The notes under the pieces were generated by a model. The model searched no databases. It worked only from the letters and a program-made list of their open reading frames with translations, and was not told the DNA's origin. Position numbers and translations under genes: made by a program. A stretch of DNA of 25,379 nt from a virus. The DNA lies in the IMG/VR virus record IMGVR_UViG_3300020371_000050, positions 1 to 25,379 of that record. The stretch is one strand, 5' to 3'. Shown piece by piece: positions 10,701 through 19,700 of the stretch; position 1 is the stretch's first letter; the number at the start of each line of letters is the position of its first letter.

Positions 10701-13700
10701 AGGTGTTTGGAAGACTCCATTGATAAACAGAATTCCATTTCCAGGTTCAACACCAGAAGTGTTCACTCCACTGGTTGTTGTTGTATACGTTTTTGCAATA
10801 CCAGTGAAACTATCTGAAATGTCATCAAATAACACGTTGGTATCATAATCCGATCTCAAGAACGTTCTGCCAGTATATTCTGCCTTAACATAAGGAAGAT
10901 TAGACGCATCTCTTCTTGATCTAGAATTTCCTTTTGGTGGGTCTACAAAATAAATTTCATTTTTAACAATGTTAATAGAACCTCGGTAAATTCTAACCTC
11001 AGCACCATCAGTGTGTGTAGTTGCAGCAGAACCAACAATGCCTCTCTCAACAGAAACTGTTGGGAAAGTTGCTGCTAAACCAGCAGCTGCAATAATACCA
11101 TTAATTGGTCCAAGCAATTGACCACCAACATTAGTACTCAAACCAACTTCAACTACCTTCATATATTCATCATCAATTCTAAGAATATCTCTTGGTTGAA
11201 TTGAAGAAATACCACTTAAATTGAATGTAGATATACCTGCAATGATTCCACCACTATTATTCTCCAATAAATGGTTGATTGGAGTAAATGTGATTGGTTG
11301 TTGAACAATACCGTCAAGAGCAACAACAGTTTTTGTTAATTTTTTAGTGAATTCAAGTTCATGTGCATTTCCAAGACCAGCATCGGTAAATGTAACTGCA
11401 ATACCAGTATTAGGAGAAGCGGCTGCTGCTATAGCATATTCCTTCTTAGTTGCAAGTTGGAAAGTATTTGGAGTTAATGCAACTGGATAAACTTTTTCTG
11501 GAAGTCTATCAGTAACAATTCCAAGATAGTTTTCAGTACTACCAATACCCATTGCAGATTTACCAACACCAACAAAAGTTGATTCTGGTCTATAATCTAA
11601 CTCTTCACCAGTATTAAAGAAGTGATTTGGATATGTAAAGACTCCAGTTGCATAATCCAGTTTTGTAGTATTTGCTGGATCAAATGTCTTAGTATAAATT
11701 GGATCGCCTTCATGCTTGAGAGTAAAGTTTACTCTATTTGCTCTTAATCCATTTAATCCATCAAAGGATGAGAGGAATACTAATTGAGATGCTGGTCCAT
11801 ATTCCAGTGGATTTGCCTGATTATCAAAGTCCATCTCACGATACAGAACTTCATTGAAGGACTGTGCTTCTACATTATATCCTGCATCTGGATAGAAGTT
11901 TAGATAGAAATTATTTCCATTAACTTCTCCACCAAAAGTTCCAAGACCAGTTACATTATTTGCTGGGGAGAACGCTCCAGAAGTTACATAAACTTCAGAT
12001 TCCTGATCATTTGCAATAATATTAACCTGATGAATTGCAGAAGTTTGAGCAGCAGATACTGAAACAACAGAATTTGATGCCGAAATAGTTCTAATATCAA
12101 AAGTACCAACCCTAATCGCAGTTGTTCCAACACCAACAGTAGTTTCTAATCTTCCACTCTTTTCTGAACCTGGTGGTTGATTTGTAAGCAGGAATCTATA
12201 AGTTCCGATTCCGTTGGTTGTTGTATTAAATCCAACGATATTTGTACGAACATCATACGTTGATGTCGAAGAAATTCCATTGTTCTTTGCAGTAAGTAAA
12301 ATTGTTCCTGCATTAGAATCATATGCAACACTAAGGATTCCAGTTTGAGTTGCACTATAGGATTGTGAAACAGTATCAAAATAATACTCACTCAGATAAG
12401 TATCTGTACCATCAAAATTGATAGCAGCTTCAATATAATTTACATCACTACTAAATCTATCTGCAATTTCAACATTTGCAAATGCACCGTTGAAATTATT
12501 CGCATCAAACTCATAAAGGGTCTTAATACTAGATGCAGTTCCAACACTTGATATACCAGCAGTGAATGAACCGATAACTTCAATTGAACCTATCGTTTGT
12601 ATACCTACACTAGATACTCCTCCTGGGAGTGAATCATAGATATAATCCTTCTTAAGAATTTTGATATCATGGTCAGTATCATATGGGTCTGTTGGTTCAA
12701 ACTTAATCGTCTTTCTACCATCAGTATCAATATCTGCAGTGAATGATCCAAGTTTTCTATTGGACCATGTTGTATTTTTCTCAAATAAGAATGTAGAATT
12801 AACAGAAGATTGAAGAACTAATTCTGTTAATTGAATATCGGAAGTATCTGGATCCACAACTTGAATCAGATATCTTACATGTTTTTCTGCAAAATCAAGA
12901 ACCTCAAGTTCTACAAATAAATCTTTAAATCCTCTACTTGAGAATTGTGGACTAATATCATCATGAATCAGAACTCTATTAGTTCTACACTCAGTAAAAT
13001 CAGTTAGTTTTCTATTTTGAATTTGTAAAGTGTTGGATTGTAAGAAATTACCAACTGGACTTTGTCTTGGATCTTCGTCAACAGTATTATCAAAGTTATT
13101 GATAGTATCAACTCTAGTCTCATTTACAACATCAAGGACAACTAATGATGTTGTTGTGCCTGCAAGACCAGCACTAATACTTGCGGAAGATGTAATTCCA
13201 ACATCAGCAAAGTTCTTAAGACCTGCTGGGTGAATTATACTATTAACTGGTCCAGAAAATTCTTCCCAAGTTATTGGACTCTTGATTGAGTATGAAAGAT
13301 TCTGATAGTAATCATTATTTGGAGTTACTTGGAAATCTTCACTTATCTTTCCAATATCATCTTTCCATCCAAGATCTACTTTGGAAGAATAACTGATATT
13401 GAATTTAGCCTTCTTCTTAGCAACATTAGTAACATCAGCAATAGTGCCACTAATAATTCCTTTTACTCTATCACCTTTTCTGAGAAGGTAATCACCTCTC
13501 GTCTTAATATAATCATCTCTAACCAATGATACAAATAAATCAACTTTATTGAATCCAGTTCCAGTATCTACAAACAGTTGCTCATTCCTGACGAAAGGAG
13601 CTCTTTCTTGAATAACATCAATGATTGGATAATTTTCTTTGTTGATAATTGTTGCATATCCAGATTGGAAGGTTTTTGCAAATCCTGGATTAGTGCTAAG

Positions 13701-16700
13701 ACCAATTCCATCTTCACCAACCAATCTAAATGTCAGTTGTGCCGGACTTGTATCATTATAATTAATAACTTCAAAGAATTTGTAATCATAATCCGAAGAG
13801 TTAAATCCTTCACCACTACCTGGAATTAATTCAATACCCTCAACAAAGACTCTATCACCAACATCAAATAACTTAGTAGTAAATCCTAAAATAGGAGTTT
13901 TGAGAGTACATGTTGCAATACCAGAATTTCCACTTACTATTGAAGAAATTCCTACACCATTGGAGTTATTGATTGCAATTAATCTATGCGGTTCAGAATC
14001 TAATCCATTAATTGGTGCCAACTGCTCAACTTCAGATATTGAACCATTTGGTGCATGAGCAATAAAGGTTGAAGAATCAACAATCTCTTTGGTTGTCTCA
14101 TTAAAGAGAACCAAATCAGGATCATTCATATACTTTTCACCACCAAATACGATATCAATTTTCTTAACTGTATCAAGATTATCAATAGAAATAATTGGTG
14201 GTATAACTGCTTCTGGTCTTAATGTTTTGTCTGATGGATAATCATATCCAAAATCAACAAATCTTACTGTTTTGATTCTTCCAATAGAAGTTGATATTGC
14301 TGCAATATTTGCATTGATGCCATTTTCTGTAGTAACATCACTAAACTTAGGAAGTTTTTCGAAAGCAAATCCAGGCGAAAGAATATTGAGTTTAGCAATC
14401 GCACCATTTTGAGCAGTATTTGATTTTGTGGTGAATTCTAAAGTATCACAATCAGTATCAACAAAATTCAATATTTTTGGAACTCTCTGCGAGATATTGA
14501 ATGTAGTAGTGCCTACTCCGAAGACTTGATAGTCGCCATTATACTCACTATCAACGTAATTGATTTGAGAATGATTGACAACAGTATTGTCGGCAGTACT
14601 AATATATCCAGATTTTTCTAAAGCATAGAATAATCTTGATGGAATATTGTCAGAATGCTTAATAGTAAGTGTTGCAATTCCATTAGTGGTACCAATTCCA
14701 ACTGTTCCTACACCAGAAACATTGAAAATACCATCATCAGCTGAAGTGAATTCATTAATAAACAAATTCTCATTGAAGATTTTCAGTTTATATCCACTGA
14801 GAGAATCATGACTTAAATCAAATTTAAGATCAGAGTTGCTAACAACTTCAATTCTTGGATTAATTAATGAGAATCTATGATCTGTTGCTCCAGCACCAGT
14901 AATATTGATAGTTTTAAGACCATCATCAGTAGTTTCATAATATGTTTCTGCAAGTTTGAATTTATCACTATTTTTCTTAACAACAAAGAATGAACCTGTG
15001 TAGAGACCTACAAAAGGTTGTTCACTTTCATAGTAAAGCTTATCTCCAGTTTCATATCCATGACTATTGATAGTAATCTCATTAGTACTTGTATTAAATG
15101 AAGATGAAGTAACTCCTACTGGGTTGACAAGTAACTTTTTGTCAACATCATTGAATTCAACTCTAATCGGAGCAGTTGTACCAAGACCAACAGTTACATT
15201 TGGTTTAACAACTAAGTTAATTAAATCTTTATTAGATAAACCATGGGTTTCACCACAACTTACAGTAGTTACAACCCTACTAACATCTGCTGTAATTTGT
15301 TGCTTATTTGTTGTGAATCTATACTCATCATTATCAGTACCATCGCTATGGAAGTATAATCCATTACCTGAGGTTGTTAGACCAACCGTAGTAACAAGAC
15401 CAATATAGTTTCGACCTTTATTGATAACATACAAATCTGTACCATCAGTAAGATTGAATGTTCCAACAAGAGAATCTGATGGACCAAGTACAAGTTCTGA
15501 TGTTCCTGGTTTTGGTGGATGTGTATAAGTTATCTTTTGTCCAGTCTTGAATGGATGGTTACTGAGATAAAGTTGACGGGTAGGAACAGAAATCGTTACT
15601 GATGTTACACCAACATTAAATGGTCGAACAACTGCAGAACCTGAAGTGGTTCCAAGACCTACACTATTTTTGGGGTTAAAGAATACAATATCATCAACAG
15701 AAGAATCAAATTTAGTGGTTGATGCATTTATTGTTATTGTACTCTGTTTGAATTGTAATTCTGTACCTATTGTATGACCAACACCTGCAGATTGAGGTCT
15801 CTTAACTCTTAAAATGCCATTTCCAAAATTGTTTAAAATGACAACTGTTTCGCCACCAATAACTGCACTACTTCCTGCAGAAACAAGTGGAACACTTGCA
15901 CTAAGAATAATATCTTCAAATTTTCCATATGGAGTTGAAGTGTATGTTGTCATTGATGATGCAATGGCAACAGAACTGGTACTAAATCCAATACGGAAAT
16001 TTCCATCAAGAGCGTTCTTAGTTGTTGATAATCCAGTAATCAGAACGTTATCATTATTATTGAGATCAAATCCACCTCTAAAGTTTGCAGAAATCTGATC
16101 ATCATTATCCCATGTAAGTACACATCCAGGGTAAGTTTCTAAATTTGTTACAATTGATGTTATTGCTGCACCAACTAATTCCGAAACTTCTGCTCTAAGT
16201 CCTGCACCATTAGTTTCACTAATATCAAAGTTAACTCTATCTCCAATTGAATATCCACTTCCACCCTCAACTACACTTAATTGATTAACACCACCCTGAG
16301 TAACTGCCTTTACAACACTCTTCTGATTGAAAGATTCATATCCTTCATTGAGGAAATCATAATCAGCATCTGGATTATTAATATTATATGGGAATGTATT
16401 TCTAACTAAGTTAGAATTATTGAAATCAAAACTGTGGTCTAAAGTGAAGTTTTCTTCAATAATAGAATTTTTGTAGGTATTACCGACAAAATATGGATAA
16501 GAAGGTTCAAAGTCTGGTGAAGTCAAACTTGTAGAGACACCAACAAAGTATGCATATACACCCTCTGGATACTCTGGAGTTATACAGAATCTTCCATTAT
16601 GCCTATCCAAATCTCCACTACCAGTGTATTTGTAATCTCCGATAAAGAATCCTGGTTTGAATGAAGGTCTATCTTCTACAGAACTGGTTACAAGTTCATA

Positions 16701-19700
16701 TCCAGTCTTGAGCATTCTAATACCAGACTGAATATTCTCTGGAGAACTATATCCAAAGGGACCATAGATTGGATTTCCATCATATGCCCATCCAATAATT
16801 GGGGAATGATTTGAACCAAGTGATTCAAAGTTTTGTGCTAAATCCTCAGAATATCCATGGATTGCATAAACAAGAGAATCATCTTTCTCATTCTTATAAA
16901 GATTTGAGAATATCTTTTTAGACTTTGTTTTTGAATAATCAGAATATCTTTCAGCATCATTTACAGAAAGAACTCTAACTCTTGTATCAAACTTGGCACC
17001 AAGACCTCTTTCTTTTACAAAGATGGAAGTTGTATTGGCACTATAACCAATACCAGCGTTGATAACGATAACATCATCAAGTCTACCATCAATAATTACA
17101 GGTCGTAAGATTGCACCAACTCCACTAGGAGATGTCGTGTCTTCGACGATAAGTTCTGGAGGTGAAGTAAAATTACTGCCTTTGTTCAATACCTGAACAT
17201 CTTCAATCCGTCCATTTACAATGATTGGTGCTAATTGTGAATTGACGCTTTCTTTAACGGATATTAATGGTTTTTTGTGTAAGTTGAGAGTTGTAGAACC
17301 ATATCCAGAACCAGTTTCATACAAATATGCATCTGAAATTTCTCCAGTGATAACGGGAGTGAATACAATGGTTCCTACTGTTCCACCATAAGATACGTTT
17401 GCAGAAACAGTAATTTCTGGATACTGGAATATATGATATCCACCATTTGGATTTGAAGAATCAGTTCCAATTCCAGTTATATTTACAATTTTACTACGTA
17501 CTAAATCAGTTGTTACAGTTCCACCAACACCAACATCAATAAGTTTGAATTTGTTATCATCAATCTTATGGATTGAATATTGATTAAGTGTGCTCAGTCC
17601 AACTACGGAAAGGTCTGTGGTTGTACTAATACCTGTATACGTTTCAACAGAGTATCTTACGGTCTCACCAGTCTCAAATCCATGATTCGGGAATGAGAAA
17701 GTATCATAAGAAGTAGAGATTCCCGAATTCTTAATTCTAAGTTTTCTATGTGTGTACCCAGAACCAGAGTTAAGGACCTTAACTTCTCTTAAATTATTTT
17801 TTGATAATGTTCTAAACTTATGGATACCTGCAGAAGATGTTGCTGTTGAGAATCCAATCGTATTCACCCCTACAAGCGCCTCTGCTTGTGATTTGTGCAG
17901 TTGGATACTAGATGTATTAACTACACGAATAAAGTACTCGTCGCCGCTTCCAAGGGTACCTGTCGTTGTGTTTGTGACATCAAAAGCAACTCCAATATTA
18001 ATTGGATTATTTCCATTCCTATTGTAAATGAGGGAATCGCCATTTATAAGGTTGTGGGGATTCTGGAATGTAATTGTTTCATTTGTAATATCAACTCCAC
18101 CACCAAGTGAGAGTGGACGACTATCAAACTTAAGTTCTCTAAATCTTGATCCAAGAATTGGTTTTAATTCGCACCCAGTTCCATTTCCACCAGTAATATC
18201 GACAGAAAGAACATCATTAATATCAAACTCTTGAGGATCTACAAAAACTTCTTTTACACTACCAATAATTGTGGGTTCAACTAATGCAGATGAACCTGCA
18301 CCTATACTAATAGTAATTTCTGGTGGATTGATTACATCATACCCATCACCACCATTAAGAACATCAAATTTTGTAAGTGGACCATAATAAATCTTATCTC
18401 TTGATTCTGGTGAAGAAATTTCAACACCATTAATCATAACTCCAACGTTTCCAATATTTCTATCAGATTCTCTCTCAGCACTTAAAGCTTGTTTGATTGG
18501 GAATTTTCTAAGAATATTATTTGGAGATATTAGTCTATCTTCATGACGCTGAAGAGTAAACAGATGCTCTCCAGTTAAAATATCTGGAGAATCAAATCTA
18601 ACAAATTCATCTGCATTAAGAAGAGACTTGGATGCATACAGTCTAATCTTATTAGAATCAACCTTTCTTACATGGTAAAGTTCACCAGAAGTTAATCCTT
18701 TAAATGCATTTGTAGCAGTATATCTTATAGCATCACCATCAATGAATCTAACACTGGTCGCAAATTTAATTATTGAATAATTGTTGTAATATGAATCATA
18801 TCCATCTAGATTGTTTGTAGTTCCATCTGGACACTTGGATTCAATAATATTATCTTCAATTTCATATCCAGGAAGTGAATGTGAAGCAACATACCCATAA
18901 ACTTGTGAATCATCAGTATAGACATTCAGGGCATTTGCAATATACTTATCGTTACCAAGTTTTAATCCAGTATTTGTACTCTTTGCTTTGATTAAGTTTC
19001 TTCTTATACTGTAAGAAACTCCTGGTGCGGGTGTAAATGATGACAGATTTGTTAGACCAACTTCACGAGTTGCTAAGTTAATATTACTAACAACTGCATT
19101 ACTATGATTTACAGAATTACCAACTAGAATATCTACAGAATCACCAACTCTAAGTGTAGACTTATCAATAATTCTTGACTTTAATGTAAACGTACCATTC
19201 TGAATAGTATCAACTTCAAATCTTGTACTGGTGTTGTACAACCATGAGTTTCCGAAAGATTCTTTGTAAGTCTTCTCGCCGTCTGGATTTTCAATCAGTT
19301 CACCAATATTTCTTACATAAATTTCCTCATCAACTTCCATAAGAGGAGAGTCTTCAAGTGCTTCAAAGTTTGAAAGAACACCTGTTATACGAAGTTCAAC
19401 TTTCTTTTCAGTATCACCATCTTCAAAACCAAAAATATTCTCATTTGCTCTTACACCATCACCAAGATTAATAACCTGTGTTATACCAGTACAATCAAAG
19501 AATTGATTGATACTCTTACTCTTATAAGTTACAATCTGACCATCAATATTCAAAGTTCCACTAGCATCAAAACCAATAGTTGAATCAACACTAATGATTG
19601 ATGAACCTATGGAAACTGTTTCCAATGATCTAGAGAAACCAGGAACATCAAACGTTCCTTCTACCAGTTCTCTATCATTATATCCAATGAACAAACCAAG

